Part shown: positions 53,652 to 62,851 of the stretch, piece by piece | Layout of the letters: each line of letters begins with the position of its first letter | How positions within the stretch are numbered: the stretch's first letter is position 1 | NCBI RefSeq assembly: GCF_000317435.1 | Contig: NC_019751.1 | Coordinates: 3,782,001-3,846,000 of the forward strand | Length of the DNA: 64,000 nucleotides | Source of the DNA: Calothrix sp. PCC 6303 | Lineage (GTDB): Bacteria; Cyanobacteriota; Cyanobacteriia; Cyanobacteriales; Nostocaceae | Direction: 5' to 3' | Notes under the pieces: model-generated | Seen by the model: only the letters and a program-made list of their open reading frames with translations | Told to the model about the DNA's origin: nothing | Databases searched by the model: none | Translations under genes and position numbers: made by a program

Positions 53652-54743
53652 CTATTTTGTAATAGCGCGCATTTGAATGGGAAAATTAGATAGGTATGCT
53701 CCACCACCATGACCGATAGCCAAATTTTTACCATCGGGACTAAAACTGATGGTGCTGGGGTAGGAACGATCTAAATTTGAGTCTTTTGCTGCGGGAACTA
53801 AGGTTTTGAGAAGTTTTCCGTCACTAAGTTGCCATAATTTGACGGAAGCGTCGAGGGAAGCAGTAACGAAACTCGTACCTTGTGGACTCAATGCGATCGC
53901 TTTAATGCCTGCGATGGAGTTACTATTTTGAGAGCGGACTAATTTTCCACTTTCGGGATTAATGATTTTGATGTTGGTTTCGGAAGCTGCTAGGAGATTT
54001 TTCCCATCTGGAGTAAAGACAACGAAGGTGATGGGGTTGGGGTTTCCAGAGATGACACGGTTAGATTTCCCGGTTTTCAGATTCCACAGATGGATATTTG
54101 TATCTGTTTTCATATCTAAAGCACCTCCACCACTAACGAGAGTTTCCCCATCTGGACTGAATGCGATCGCTCTTACCCAACTATGATGACCTGTGAGGGT
54201 TTTTAGTAATGTACCTGTTTTCAGGTTCCATAGTTTGACTGTTTTGTCATAACTTGAACTTGCTAGGGTTTCCCCATCTGGACTAATTGTTAATGCGGTA
54301 ATTCCAGAGGTATGTCCTTTGAAACTGAATAGAAGTTTAGGTTGGGATTTTTTCAGTTTGCCATTTTCTAAGTTCCAAACCCGAATAGTTTTATCGGTGT
54401 TACTTTGATTTGCACCTCCCGCACTAATTAAGATTTTGCCGTTGGCAGTGATGGCAACAGCATTTACACCATCCTTATGTCCCGGTAATGTGTAAATCAA
54501 TTTGCGGTTTTTTAGGTTCCAAACTTGGATAGTTTCGTCAAAACCACCACTAACTAAAGTTTTACCATCTTCAGAAAAAGCTATTGCTGCGACATCCCAA
54601 ATATGAGCGCGAAGGCTGTAATTTTGGTTAGAATCTACTTTGGTTTCTGCCTGAGTTGGACTAATATTGCCTATTCCAGTCAGTATATATGTCAAGGTTA
54701 AAGCAATGCTTGCTGTTTTGATTAGTACTTGTTGGTGATGCAT
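53652..54743 (-). CDS. Exported WD40-repeat protein
   Basis: 363 residues with an N-terminal signal peptide (about 1-31). Seven WD40-like repeats follow: DVAAIAFSEDGKTLVSGG, AVAITANGKILISAGG, ALTISPDGETLASSS, AIAFSPDGETLVSGG, FVVFTPDGKNLLAAS, AIALSPQGTSFVTAS and TISFSPDGKNLAIGH, most ending in VWNL/LWNL. Enough for one closed beta-propeller in the periplasm; probably a protein interaction platform. Confidence 0.9.
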   Translation of the reverse strand: MHHQQVLIKTASIALTLTYILTGIGNISPTQAETKVDSNQNYSLRAHIWDVAAIAFSEDGKTLVSGGFDETIQVWNLKNRKLIYTLPGHKDGVNAVAITANGKILISAGGANQSNTDKTIRVWNLENGKLKKSQPKLLFSFKGHTSGITALTISPDGETLASSSYDKTVKLWNLKTGTLLKTLTGHHSWVRAIAFSPDGETLVSGGGALDMKTDTNIHLWNLKTGKSNRVISGNPNPITFVVFTPDGKNLLAASETNIKIINPESGKLVRSQNSNSIAGIKAIALSPQGTSFVTASLDASVKLWQLSDGKLLKTLVPAAKDSNLDRSYPSTISFSPDGKNLAIGHGGGAYLSNFPIQMRAITK

Positions 54744-55000
54744 GTTTGATTAATATCCGCTGATTTGTGTATCAATGTGTTTACACTCATACACAAAAAA
54801 TAAGATTATTTGTAACATTATGCAACCTACCTGTTCACCTCACTTTAAAGAGGCAACAGGAAACAGCGTGCGAAAAAGTGGGGATTGAAACTCCAAAGAG
54901 GGATCTTTCCAGTCAGAAAATAGGAAAAACTGTTCCCTATTCCCTGTTCCCTTTTTTCGATGAATGATTGAAAATAAATCTGCCCAATGGTGGAACAATC

Positions 55001-55639
55001 ATGTCGGACAAATCTTGGTTATTAAAATTGCGACAACATCGTGCAATCGCAGTAATTCGCTCGAATCAGATGGAAATAGCCTATAGTATGGCTCAAGCTG
55101 TAGCTGCTGGGGGAATGAAGCTAATTGAAATTACTTGGAATAGCGATCGCGCTGGTGATTTAATTAAGCAACTGCGTACAGAACTGCCCGATTGTACAAT
55201 TGGGACAGGAACCTTGCTAAATATGGATGATTTGGAGAGTGCGATCGCATCAGGAGTAGAATTCTTATTTACACCCCACGTCAACCCTGAAATAATTCAC
55301 ACTGCAAATTTACAAAATATACCAGTCATACCTGGTGCTTTGACCCCCACAGAAATCGTCAATGCTTGGAATTCTGGGGCAGACTGTGTTAAGGTTTTCC
55401 CGGTTCAATCTCTTGGTGGAGTAAACTACATAAAAAGTTTACAGGCACCTCTCAGTAATATTCCCATGATTCCCACTGGCGGCATTACCTTAGCTAATGC
55501 TTACCAGTTTATCGAAGCTGGTGCCATTGCCGTTGGTTTGAGTAGTGAACTATTTCCCCAAGATTTAATCAAAGCCGGAAAATGGGACGCAATTTCCCAA
55601 CTAGCCAAAAATTTAAATCAGCAAATCAATCAAATTTAG
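55001..55639 (+). CDS. eda: KHG/KDPG aldolase
   Basis: 212 residues from ATG 55001 (an upstream TTG at 54968 is in frame but unlikely). Class I aldolase splitting 2-keto-3-deoxy-6-phosphogluconate to pyruvate and glyceraldehyde-3-phosphate in the Entner-Doudoroff route. Motifs: AVIRSNQMEIA, KLIEITWNSD (catalytic Glu), TIGTGTLLNMDD, FTPHVNPEII, the Schiff-base Lys in DCVKVFPVQSLGG and PTGGITLANA. It is followed after 19 bases by the L,D-transpeptidase gene. Confidence 0.93.
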   Translation: MSDKSWLLKLRQHRAIAVIRSNQMEIAYSMAQAVAAGGMKLIEITWNSDRAGDLIKQLRTELPDCTIGTGTLLNMDDLESAIASGVEFLFTPHVNPEIIHTANLQNIPVIPGALTPTEIVNAWNSGADCVKVFPVQSLGGVNYIKSLQAPLSNIPMIPTGGITLANAYQFIEAGAIAVGLSSELFPQDLIKAGKWDAISQLAKNLNQQINQI

Positions 55640-55658
55640 CAACTAGGCATCAACTCAG

Positions 55659-56171
55659 ATGAAAAGCATAATTTACTCTCCCTGGATGCGCTCATTTAAT
55701 GTTATTCTCCTAACTATATTTCTAATTTTAGGTGCTTTTAATACAGGTTCCCATGAGGTAACTGCCCAGCAGAAAAGCCAACGCATCAGCCAAGCAGTCA
55801 AAAGGCTCAAAAAATCACCACGACGTTGGATTCAAGTTGATATTTCCCAACAAAAATTAGTTGCTTGGGAAGGCAAAAATCCTGTTTACGCAATGCGAGT
55901 TTCTACAGGTAAAAGTAAAACTCCCACTCGAATAGGCATATTTAATGTTCAAACAAAACTCCGTCGCACCAGGATGCAGGGTAAAGATTATAATGTTCCT
56001 AATGTCCCCCATGTCATGTATTACTCCGGCGGTTACGGAATTCATGGTGCTTACTGGCACAATAAATTCGGAACACCAGCTAGTCACGGTTGTGTAAATC
56101 TCCGACCAAATCAAGCTAAACGTTTATATAATTGGGCATCACTGGGTACACCAGTAATCGTGCAAAGATAA
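55659..56171 (+). CDS. L,D-transpeptidase (YkuD domain)
   Basis: 170 residues. N-terminal signal or anchor (FNVILLTIFLILGAFNTG), then a YkuD domain: RRWIQVDISQQKLVAWEGK, STGKSKTPTRIGIF, YSGGYGIHGAYWH (His) and catalytic Cys in ASHGCVNLRPNQA. Forms or edits peptidoglycan cross-links in the periplasm. Short, single-domain form. Likely co-transcribed with eda although the functions differ. Confidence 0.93.
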   Translation: MKSIIYSPWMRSFNVILLTIFLILGAFNTGSHEVTAQQKSQRISQAVKRLKKSPRRWIQVDISQQKLVAWEGKNPVYAMRVSTGKSKTPTRIGIFNVQTKLRRTRMQGKDYNVPNVPHVMYYSGGYGIHGAYWHNKFGTPASHGCVNLRPNQAKRLYNWASLGTPVIVQR

Positions 56172-56290
56172 TAATTAGTATTTATAAACACAATTCACCT
56201 CTGAATTCGAGTCAGAATCAAAATTCACGGTTGTATAAGGTAGTGCAAGTCACATCCTTGCACTACAAATTTAAATATAGAAACAATTAA

Positions 56291-56387
56291 CTAGTACAAC
56301 ACGGCGGAAATAAACCTACCATTCAATGCTGCTAAAAAGCTTATATAATCGTTTTTGTGCCTTCTTGCTTCTGCCTTGCAATACTAA
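56291..56387 (+). repeat. CTAGTAC-family palindromic repeat, degenerate copy
   Basis: Starts CTAGTACAACACGGCGGAAA and ends CTGCCTTGCAATACTAA, parallel to 57115-57219 but with an internal deletion and a mutated right terminus. The right terminus supplies the stop codon (56384-56386) of the double-glycine peptide gene. Confidence 0.75.
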
Positions 56388-56614
56388 TTACCCGCATTCA
56401 CATCTTTAAAAGAAAATCCATTCACTTGCTGTTCAGATGCTTGTGTTCCGGAAATAATTCCCGCCAAACCTGTTGCAAAAAGTGAACTTAACTGATTTCT
56501 TTCTGAACTATATGCAGCCACTTCAACATCTGCTATGTTACCACCAGCAATTGAATCCAAATCCTCGTTAGATAATTCAATTGCTGCACTAGCGATCATC
56601 ATTCCAAATAGCAT
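56384..56614 (-). CDS. Double-glycine leader peptide (bacteriocin/RiPP-like precursor candidate)
   Basis: 76 residues, ATG 56614 with a strong AAGGGGAA ribosome site. Residues 13-25 read ELSNEDLDSIAGG, the classic double-glycine leader (ELS-x-E-x-L-x-x-I-x-GG type) cleaved by peptidase-containing ABC exporters. The following 51 residues have no Cys and contain a small hydrophobic Gly-rich patch (LFATGLAGIISG), compatible with an unmodified class II-like peptide. No exporter or modification enzyme is adjacent. The C-terminal end is defined by a repeat insertion, so the original peptide may have been longer. Confidence 0.65.
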   Translation of the reverse strand: MLFGMMIASAAIELSNEDLDSIAGGNIADVEVAAYSSERNQLSSLFATGLAGIISGTQASEQQVNGFSFKDVNAGN

Positions 56615-56894
56615 AATATTCCCCTTAAATGTAAAGTTTTGAGTATATTTCGCAAAATTAAAACCGCGACACTAAAAACCGCTGATTCCTTTGTATAGGG
56701 GTGAAGATCTTTTTTTATGCAGCTTAATCCTAAATTGAATGGAAAATGCTAAAAATCTAGAGTCTATTTTAGATCAGTCAGGGTAACTAAAGGCTGGAAT
56801 GCCCTAAAAATAGGATACATCAGATCTCTATGGATTTTTTAGCTGCATAATTCACATCCTGCATAAACCCCAAAACCTATCCCTATATTCACAA

Positions 56895-56974
56895 TAAGCG
56901 GTATCAAACCGCCTTAAGTTGAGGTTGTTGGAAACTCGAAGTAACCTTCACAATTATGGTGAAGGTTATTTCTT
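56895..56974 (+). ncRNA. Small RNA candidate ending in a terminator hairpin
   Basis: GCGGT-ATCAA-ACCGC (56898-56912) and TAACCTTCAC/GTGAAGGTTA (56942-56968), the latter followed by TTTCTTT, form two stems 30 bases apart. A TATATT (56884-56889) upstream could be a -10 box. No coding frame is present. The terminator-like part is the firmer observation. Confidence 0.35.
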
Positions 56975-57114
56975 TAATTACTTTCAACTCTATATATTAA
57001 TAAATTGTGTAAATTTCTACTCCATACAATTAAGTTAACAACGATGATCTAAATAGTAATCAAAAATTATCGAACACAAGGAGTAACATATAAAAATATA
57101 AATATTAATAACGA

Positions 57115-57219
57115 CTAGTACAGCGCGGTGTAAATAAATAGACCATTATTTAATCCTGAAAAGCTAACTAATAATAGGCTTTCCTCTACTGCCTACTCAC
57201 TACTGCCTTGAGGTACTAG
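57115..57219. repeat. CTAGTAC-family palindromic repeat, complete copy (105 bp)
   Basis: Begins CTAGTAC and ends GTACTAG. Inside, TTTAATCCTGAAAAGC and CTACTGCCTACTCACTACTGCC are shared with the other copies at 24130, 42336 and 56291. It has no coding capacity and lies 36 bases before the first haem-sensor gene. Confidence 0.85.
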
Positions 57220-57255
57220 TCATCAAAACTTAAATTAATTAATAATGGTAACATT

Positions 57256-58311
57256 ATGTTACGTAATCTTAAATTAGCTACTAGATTTACTCTACTTTTA
57301 TCACTAGTCTTTATCATCACTACTATCGTTAGTGGCATCACCCTATCCAATGCCCTAGAACATCGCGCAGAACAAGAAATTAACGATCGAGGAAAAATAG
57401 TTCTACAGATGGTTGATTCGGTTAGAGATTATACCGAAAATAACGTCAGTCCTTTACTAGAATCAAAATTAGAGTCACAAAATCAATTCATCTCAGAAAC
57501 AGTACCAACATTTTCTGTGAGGAAAGTTTTTGATTATTTAAGCCAGCATCCAGAGTATAAAAACTTTATTTATAAAGATGCGACTCTTAACCCAACAAGT
57601 CTTCGGGATAAAGCAGACGAATTTGAAACTAGAATTATTGAGCGTTTTCAAAAAGAACCAGGAAAAGATAACTTATCAGGTTTCCGAACTCTATATGGTG
57701 ATAGGCTATTTTATAGCGCTCGTCCCTTTGCCATCACAAAAGAAAGCTGTCTACGGTGTCACAGCACCCCAGAAGTAGCACCAAAAAGTTTAATTATGAC
57801 TTATGGTACAAAAAACGGTTTTGGTTGGAAGCTAAATGAGGTAATTGGTACTCAAATTATTTATGTTCCAGCAAATAAGGTTTTCGACAATGCTCATAAA
57901 ACTTTTTCCCTAGTGCTAACTATTTTCCTAATTATATTTACAATCGTCATTTTATTTATTAATTTACTGCTCCAACAAAACGTTATTCAGCCCATCAAAC
58001 CTTTAGCTGAACTGGCTAAGAAAATCACCACAGATTCTATTACTTCGGATCTCGGAGTAGAAACAGAAATTAAACAAATCGATATTATTACAAATCGGAC
58101 TGACGAATTAGGACAATTAGGTAAAGTTTTTCAGAGAATGATCCGCGAAATTCACATACGTGAACAAAAATTGAAACAACAGGTTCAGGAATTAAAGATT
58201 GAAATTGATAGCAAGAAACGCGCTCGTCAAGTTTCAGAAATTGAAGGCTCAGAATATTTTAAGCAGCTAAAACAGGAAGCGAAAGATATTCGCAAAAAGT
58301 GGGATAAGTAG
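57256..58311 (+). CDS. DUF3365 (Tll0287-like) haem-binding membrane sensor with HAMP and coiled coil
   Basis: 351 residues. Membrane segment about 11-30, then an extracytoplasmic DUF3365 domain with a c-type haem motif CLRCH (165-169) in ITKESCLRCHSTPEVAPKS, a second membrane segment about 213-240, a HAMP-like linker (QPIKPLAELAKKITTD ... DELGQLGKVFQRMIREIHIR) and a charged coiled-coil C-terminus. There is no kinase, cyclase or methyl-accepting domain, so output must pass through a partner; the adjacent MinD-like ATPase is the obvious candidate. It is paralogous to the gene at 59416. Confidence 0.88.
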   Translation: MLRNLKLATRFTLLLSLVFIITTIVSGITLSNALEHRAEQEINDRGKIVLQMVDSVRDYTENNVSPLLESKLESQNQFISETVPTFSVRKVFDYLSQHPEYKNFIYKDATLNPTSLRDKADEFETRIIERFQKEPGKDNLSGFRTLYGDRLFYSARPFAITKESCLRCHSTPEVAPKSLIMTYGTKNGFGWKLNEVIGTQIIYVPANKVFDNAHKTFSLVLTIFLIIFTIVILFINLLLQQNVIQPIKPLAELAKKITTDSITSDLGVETEIKQIDIITNRTDELGQLGKVFQRMIREIHIREQKLKQQVQELKIEIDSKKRARQVSEIEGSEYFKQLKQEAKDIRKKWDK

Positions 58312-58575
58312 ATGATGCTTAAACTCAAGCTAGCACTAGTGGCAAAAAATAGTATATTATATCTATCGCCATAATTAAGCTTAATTTTAGCCAGAAAAAG
58401 CGTGAACCATCTTGATTATCAACATGTGCATAGCGATTTCTAATCTTTGTAAAATACGCTAATCCTACTGCTTTTTCCTTCTGGAAGGGAGTGAGGGTTA
58501 GATCAACGTATTGAATACAACTAATAAGCGCTATATTTATAACTCTATATTTACTCAAATAACTAAGGAACAATC

Positions 58576-59343
58576 ATGGCTCAAGTTATTTCAATTCACT
58601 CTTTCCGTGGTGGTACTGGAAAATCAAATGTTACGGCAAATATCGCAACTATTCTCGCTCGTTCTGGTAAAAGAGTTGCAATTGTTGATACCGATATTCA
58701 ATCACCAGGAATTCACGTTCTTTTTGGATTAGATGAGGGGAAAATTAAATATACTTTAAATGATTATCTATGGGGGCGTTGCCCAATTGAAAAAGCTGCC
58801 TATGACGTAGGAACACTTATTAAAGCAAAACAGCCATCAACAGTTATTAAAGGTAGCATATTATTAATTCCCTCTAGTATTAAAACTAGCGAAATTTCAC
58901 GCATTTTGCGAGAAGGTTATGACGCACGTAAATTAAATGATGGTTTGCAAAATTTAGTACGTCGCTTGAAGCTAGATTATCTGCTAATTGATACTCACCC
59001 TGGAATCAACGAAGAGACTTTACTATCAATTATTATTTCTAACGTTTTAATTGTTATTTTACGTCCCGATAGTCAAGATTACCATGGTACAGCGGTAGCG
59101 GTGGATGTTGCCCGCAAATTAGAAGTACCAAAAATGATGCTAGTGGTAAATAAAGCCTTACCAAGTTTGAATTTTGATTCCCTTAGACAACAGGTACAAA
59201 CTGCCTATAACACCAAGGTTGCAGGAATTCTACCTGTTTGTGAAGAGATGTTTCAATTAGCCAGTAGTGATATATTTTGTCTGCGTTATCCAAATCATCC
59301 ATGGACTCAGGAGGTGAATGCGATCGCACGGCAGCTACTATAA
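58576..59343 (+). CDS. MinD/ParA-like ATPase
   Basis: 255 residues. P-loop of the SIMIBI class: SFRGGTGKSNVTANIA at 9-24, where the signature Lys of the deviant Walker A (KGGxGKS) is Arg11. Walker A' is VAIVDTDIQSPGI and Walker B-like YLLIDTHPGINEETLL. The C-terminus (QEVNAIARQLL) has no obvious MinD membrane-targeting helix. A good AAGGAACA site precedes ATG. It sits between two paralogous haem-binding membrane proteins in the same direction (264-base gap upstream, 72 downstream), suggesting a positioning or signalling switch controlled by them. Confidence 0.9.
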   Translation: MAQVISIHSFRGGTGKSNVTANIATILARSGKRVAIVDTDIQSPGIHVLFGLDEGKIKYTLNDYLWGRCPIEKAAYDVGTLIKAKQPSTVIKGSILLIPSSIKTSEISRILREGYDARKLNDGLQNLVRRLKLDYLLIDTHPGINEETLLSIIISNVLIVILRPDSQDYHGTAVAVDVARKLEVPKMMLVVNKALPSLNFDSLRQQVQTAYNTKVAGILPVCEEMFQLASSDIFCLRYPNHPWTQEVNAIARQLL

Positions 59344-59382
59344 AGTTAAAATGTAGAAACTATGTTGATAAATTGTCAATAA

Positions 59383-59403
59383 CTCAGCCCTAAAGGGACT
59401 GAG
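59383..59403 (+). terminator. Hairpin between MinD-like gene and second sensor
   Basis: CTCAG-CCC/GGG-A-CTGAG with a TAAA loop, then CTTGTAATTTTT and the next start codon ATG at 59416. It could be an attenuator, partial terminator or translation-control hairpin for the second sensor. Confidence 0.5.
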
Positions 59404-59415
59404 CTTGTAATTTTT

Positions 59416-60306
59416 ATGAAAATTGAAACCAAAGTTAATATACTTTTAGCCATAGTTTTCACATTCGGCATGTTGACTAGTGGTGTGACCTTATCCAATG
59501 CGCTTCAGCAAAAAGCAGAAAATGAAGTCAACTCCAAGGCTTTACTTTTGCTAAAAATGGCTAATTCAGTCAGGGAATATACAAATAATAATATTAATAC
59601 TTTATTAGCACCGAGCTTAGAAACCCAAGATCAATTTATCCCCGAAGCGATACCATCATATTCAATTCGCTTAGTATTTGAGAATTTACGCAAAAATCCC
59701 GAATATAATAATTTTAGATATAAAGACGCAGTTACTAATCCCACTAGTTCAAAAGACCAAGCTGATGCATTCGAGTTGGGATTAATTGATAATTTCAATA
59801 AAAATCGCAGCTTAACATCCAAAACTGGATTCACTACAATTGACGGGAATAAATTGTTCTATAGTGCAAATCCTCTTATCATCAAAGAAGCAAAATGTCT
59901 ACGCTGCCATGGTACACCAGAACAAGCACCCAAAAGTCAAATAGCTACTTATGGTGCCAAAAATGGCTTTAATTGGAAGCTGAATGTTGTCATTGGAACA
60001 CAAATTATTTATTTTCCGGCTCAAAATATCTTCGATGCTGCGTTTCAGTCTTTATCAAGAATGATGTGGCTTTTAATTATCCTATTTACGACAATTTTGA
60101 TTCTGATGAATGTTTTTTTGAAAAAAATTATATTACAACGGATTAAAAAAATATCGTCAGCCGCAAAGAAAGTCAGTACTGGGGCAATGGATGCTAACTT
60201 TGAAAATAATTATCAAGATGAAATTGGTGATTTAGCAGAAGCTTTTAATCGGATGAAACGCAGTTTAGAAATTGCTCTTAATTTGCTAAATAAAACTAAA
60301 TCATAA
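59416..60306 (+). CDS. DUF3365 (Tll0287-like) haem-binding membrane sensor with HAMP
   Basis: 296 residues, paralogue of the gene at 57256. Membrane segment about 10-29, DUF3365 domain with CLRCH at 161-165 (IKEAKCLRCHGTPEQAPKS), second membrane segment about 214-236, and a HAMP domain (RIKKISSAAKKVSTGAMDAN ... DEIGDLAEAFNRMKRSLEIA) at the very C-terminus. It lacks the long coiled-coil tail of its partner. Closes the three-gene set. Confidence 0.88.
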   Translation: MKIETKVNILLAIVFTFGMLTSGVTLSNALQQKAENEVNSKALLLLKMANSVREYTNNNINTLLAPSLETQDQFIPEAIPSYSIRLVFENLRKNPEYNNFRYKDAVTNPTSSKDQADAFELGLIDNFNKNRSLTSKTGFTTIDGNKLFYSANPLIIKEAKCLRCHGTPEQAPKSQIATYGAKNGFNWKLNVVIGTQIIYFPAQNIFDAAFQSLSRMMWLLIILFTTILILMNVFLKKIILQRIKKISSAAKKVSTGAMDANFENNYQDEIGDLAEAFNRMKRSLEIALNLLNKTKS

Positions 60307-60357
60307 AAAAATATAGTTTAGATCCTACCTATCCAACAAAGTAAATATTAAAACATT

Positions 60358-60385
60358 AAAAAAGCCCCTGATATCACACAGGGGC
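60358..60385 (-). terminator. Intrinsic terminator of psbD-psbC
   Basis: On the minus strand GCCCCTG/CAGGGGC forms a 7-bp GC-rich stem followed by TTTTTT, 42 bases after the psbC stop. Confidence 0.85.
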
Positions 60386-60426
60386 AAAACGATTGTCAAT
60401 AATCAAAGGAAAGGAAAGTCTATAAA

Positions 60427-61812
60427 CTAATCCAGTTCATTCATTGACATTACTGGTTCGTTTTCACGATCGATACCTCTCTCAAAGCCACCAGCAGCAG
60501 CACGAGCGCGTCCCGCGTGCCATAAGTGACCAATAAGGAAGAAGAAACCCATCACGAAGTGGAAACATGCCAACCACGCACGAGGAGAAACGTAGTTGAA
60601 AGAGTTGATTTCAGTTGCCACACCACCAACAGAGTTCAAAGAACCCAGGGGAGCGTGGGTCATGTATTCAGCCGCACGGCGAGCTTGCCATGGTTGAATA
60701 TCGTTCTTAACTTTATCCAAGTCAAGACCGTTAGGTCCACGAAGAGGCTCTAACCAAGGACCACGGAAATCCCAGAAGCGCATGGTTTCACCACCGAAGA
60801 TAATTTCACCGGATGGAGAACGCATCAAGTATTTACCAAGACCAGTTGGACCTTGAGCAGAACCGACGTTAGCACCTAAGCGTTGGTCACGGATCAAGAA
60901 AGTCAAAGCTTGAGCTTGTGATGCTTCAGGACCAGTAGGACCAAAGAATTCGCTGGGGTAAACAGTATTGTTGTACCAAACCATACAGGAAGCGATGAAG
61001 CCCATCATGGACAATGCGCCTAAGCTGTATGAAAGGTAAGCTTCACCAGACCAGATGAAAGCGCGACGTGCCCAACCAAAAGGCTTGGTGAGAATATGCC
61101 AAATACCGCCAGAAATACAAATTAATGCAATCCAGATGTGACCGCCAACAACATCTTCTAAGTTGCTAACGCTGACGATCCAACCGTCTCCACCGAAGGG
61201 AGATTTGATCAAGTATCCGAAGATAATTGCTGGATTTAGGGTTGGGTTAGTAATGACGCGAACATCACCACCACCTGGTGCCCAAGTATCGTACAGACCG
61301 CCAAAGAACATTGCTTTGAGGACTAACAAGAGTGCACCACATCCTAAAATAATGAGGTGGAACCCGATGATGTTGGTCATCTTGTTCTTATCTTTCCAGT
61401 CATAACCGAAGAATGAAGAGTATTCTTCTAAGGTTTCTGGACCACGGACTGCATGGTAAATACCACCAAATCCTAAGACAGCAGAAGAAATTAAGTGAAG
61501 TACACCAACTACAAAGTAGGGGAAAGTATCAATTACTTCACCGCCGGAACCAACACCCCAACCTAAAGCTGCCAAGTGGGATAGCAAGATAATACCTTGC
61601 TCGTACATTGGCTTTTCAGGTACGAAGTGGGCGACCTCAAACAAGGTCATGGCACCAGCCCAGAATACTATTAGACCAGCGTGGGCAACGTGCGCGCCCA
61701 GCAATTTTCCAGAAAGGTTGATCAGACGAGCGTTACCCGACCACCAAGCAAAGCCTGTGGATTCTTGGTCACGACCGCCCATAGAAATGGAGCTATTAGA
61801 GAGCGTTACCAC
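60427..61812 (-). CDS. psbC: Photosystem II CP43 chlorophyll apoprotein
   Basis: 461 residues with the conserved GTG start at 61812 ([12 protein letters not shown]), inside the end of psbD; a more upstream ATG in the frame is not used in this family. Inner antenna of photosystem II, six membrane helices. Marks: [53 protein letters not shown], the lumenal loop E with [20 protein letters not shown] (the oxygen-evolving cluster ligand Glu and Arg357-type residues) and [17 protein letters not shown]. Confidence 0.98.
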   Translation of the reverse strand: MVTLSNSSISMGGRDQESTGFAWWSGNARLINLSGKLLGAHVAHAGLIVFWAGAMTLFEVAHFVPEKPMYEQGIILLSHLAALGWGVGSGGEVIDTFPYFVVGVLHLISSAVLGFGGIYHAVRGPETLEEYSSFFGYDWKDKNKMTNIIGFHLIILGCGALLLVLKAMFFGGLYDTWAPGGGDVRVITNPTLNPAIIFGYLIKSPFGGDGWIVSVSNLEDVVGGHIWIALICISGGIWHILTKPFGWARRAFIWSGEAYLSYSLGALSMMGFIASCMVWYNNTVYPSEFFGPTGPEASQAQALTFLIRDQRLGANVGSAQGPTGLGKYLMRSPSGEIIFGGETMRFWDFRGPWLEPLRGPNGLDLDKVKNDIQPWQARRAAEYMTHAPLGSLNSVGGVATEINSFNYVSPRAWLACFHFVMGFFFLIGHLWHAGRARAAAGGFERGIDRENEPVMSMNELD

Positions 61813-62851
61813 GTGGTAGTACCTCTTCAGGGAATACAAATTTTTCGTGAGGCTGATCTTGAGGAGCCATCCAAGCGCGGATACCCTCGTTTAACAAAAT
61901 GTTCTTGGTATAGAAAGTTTCAAATTCTGGGTCTTCTGCTGCACGCAATTCTTGCGATACGAAGTCATAAGCCCGCAGGTTTAATGCTAAACCAACAATA
62001 CCAACTGCACTCATCCACAACCCGGTTACGGGTACGAAGAGCATGAAGAAGTGTAACCAACGTTTGTTGGAGAAAGCGATACCGAATATCTGTGACCAGA
62101 AACGGTTTGCTGTCACCATCGAGTAGGTTTCTTCTGCTTGGGTAGGGTTGAAAGCGCGGAAGGTGTTGGATGCTTCACCGTCTTCAAACAGGGTGTTTTC
62201 TACTGTTGCACCGTGGATTGCACATAACAATGCTCCACCCAATACTCCTGCTACTCCCATCATGTGGAAGGGGTTGAGTGTCCAGTTGTGGAACCCTTGC
62301 AAGAATAATAGGAAACGGAAAATTGCTGCTACTCCAAAGCTAGGTGCGAAGAACCAGCTTGATTGTCCCAAGGGGTACATCAAGAAGACGCTGACGAATA
62401 CTGCTATCGGTGCTGAAAATGCGATCGCGTTGTAAGGACGAATCCCAACTAATCGTGCAATTTCAAATTGACGCAACATAAAGCCGATTAATCCAAAGGC
62501 TCCATGTAGGGCGACAAATGCCCATAGTCCTCCTAGTTGGAACCAACGGGTCAAGTCTCCTTGAGCTTCTGGTCCCCACAGCAACAACAAGGAATGTCCC
62601 ATGCTGTCTGCTGGTGTTGATACTGCTACTGTTAGGAAGTTGCATCCTTCAAGGTATGACGATGCTAATCCGTGAGTGTACCAGGAACTGACGAAGGTTG
62701 TACCGGTCATCCATCCACCTAATGCCATAAAAGCACAGGGGAATAAGAGGATTCCTGACCAGCCTACAAACACGAAGCGATCGCGTTTTAACCAGTCGTC
62801 CAGTACGTCAAACCACCCTCTACTGGGGGCGCGTCCTACTGCGATGGTCAT
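61796..62851 (-). CDS. psbD: Photosystem II D2 protein
   Basis: 351 residues. Reaction-centre subunit binding P680, pheophytin and plastoquinone QA. Conserved: [40 protein letters not shown] (His118-type), [40 protein letters not shown] (iron/QA His), and [23 protein letters not shown] ribosome site lies 7 bases before ATG 62851. Ends in LPRGNAL and overlaps psbC by 17 bases, the standard coupled arrangement. Confidence 0.98.
   Translation of the reverse strand: MTIAVGRAPSRGWFDVLDDWLKRDRFVFVGWSGILLFPCAFMALGGWMTGTTFVSSWYTHGLASSYLEGCNFLTVAVSTPADSMGHSLLLLWGPEAQGDLTRWFQLGGLWAFVALHGAFGLIGFMLRQFEIARLVGIRPYNAIAFSAPIAVFVSVFLMYPLGQSSWFFAPSFGVAAIFRFLLFLQGFHNWTLNPFHMMGVAGVLGGALLCAIHGATVENTLFEDGEASNTFRAFNPTQAEETYSMVTANRFWSQIFGIAFSNKRWLHFFMLFVPVTGLWMSAVGIVGLALNLRAYDFVSQELRAAEDPEFETFYTKNILLNEGIRAWMAPQDQPHEKFVFPEEVLPRGNAL

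Larger units (their letters stand above)
56615..57255. other. Intergenic region with small-RNA-like and repeat elements
   Basis: 641 bases without a gene. TTATGCAGCT (near 56716) and AGCTGCATAA (near 56840) are inverted repeats about 125 bases apart. A two-hairpin segment at 56895-56974 and a complete CTAGTAC repeat at 57115-57219 follow. Confidence 0.45.

Noticed and set aside
58576-59343. Plasmid partition ParA
   Set aside because: No ParB gene or iteron-like repeats; the neighbours are chromosomal membrane sensors.
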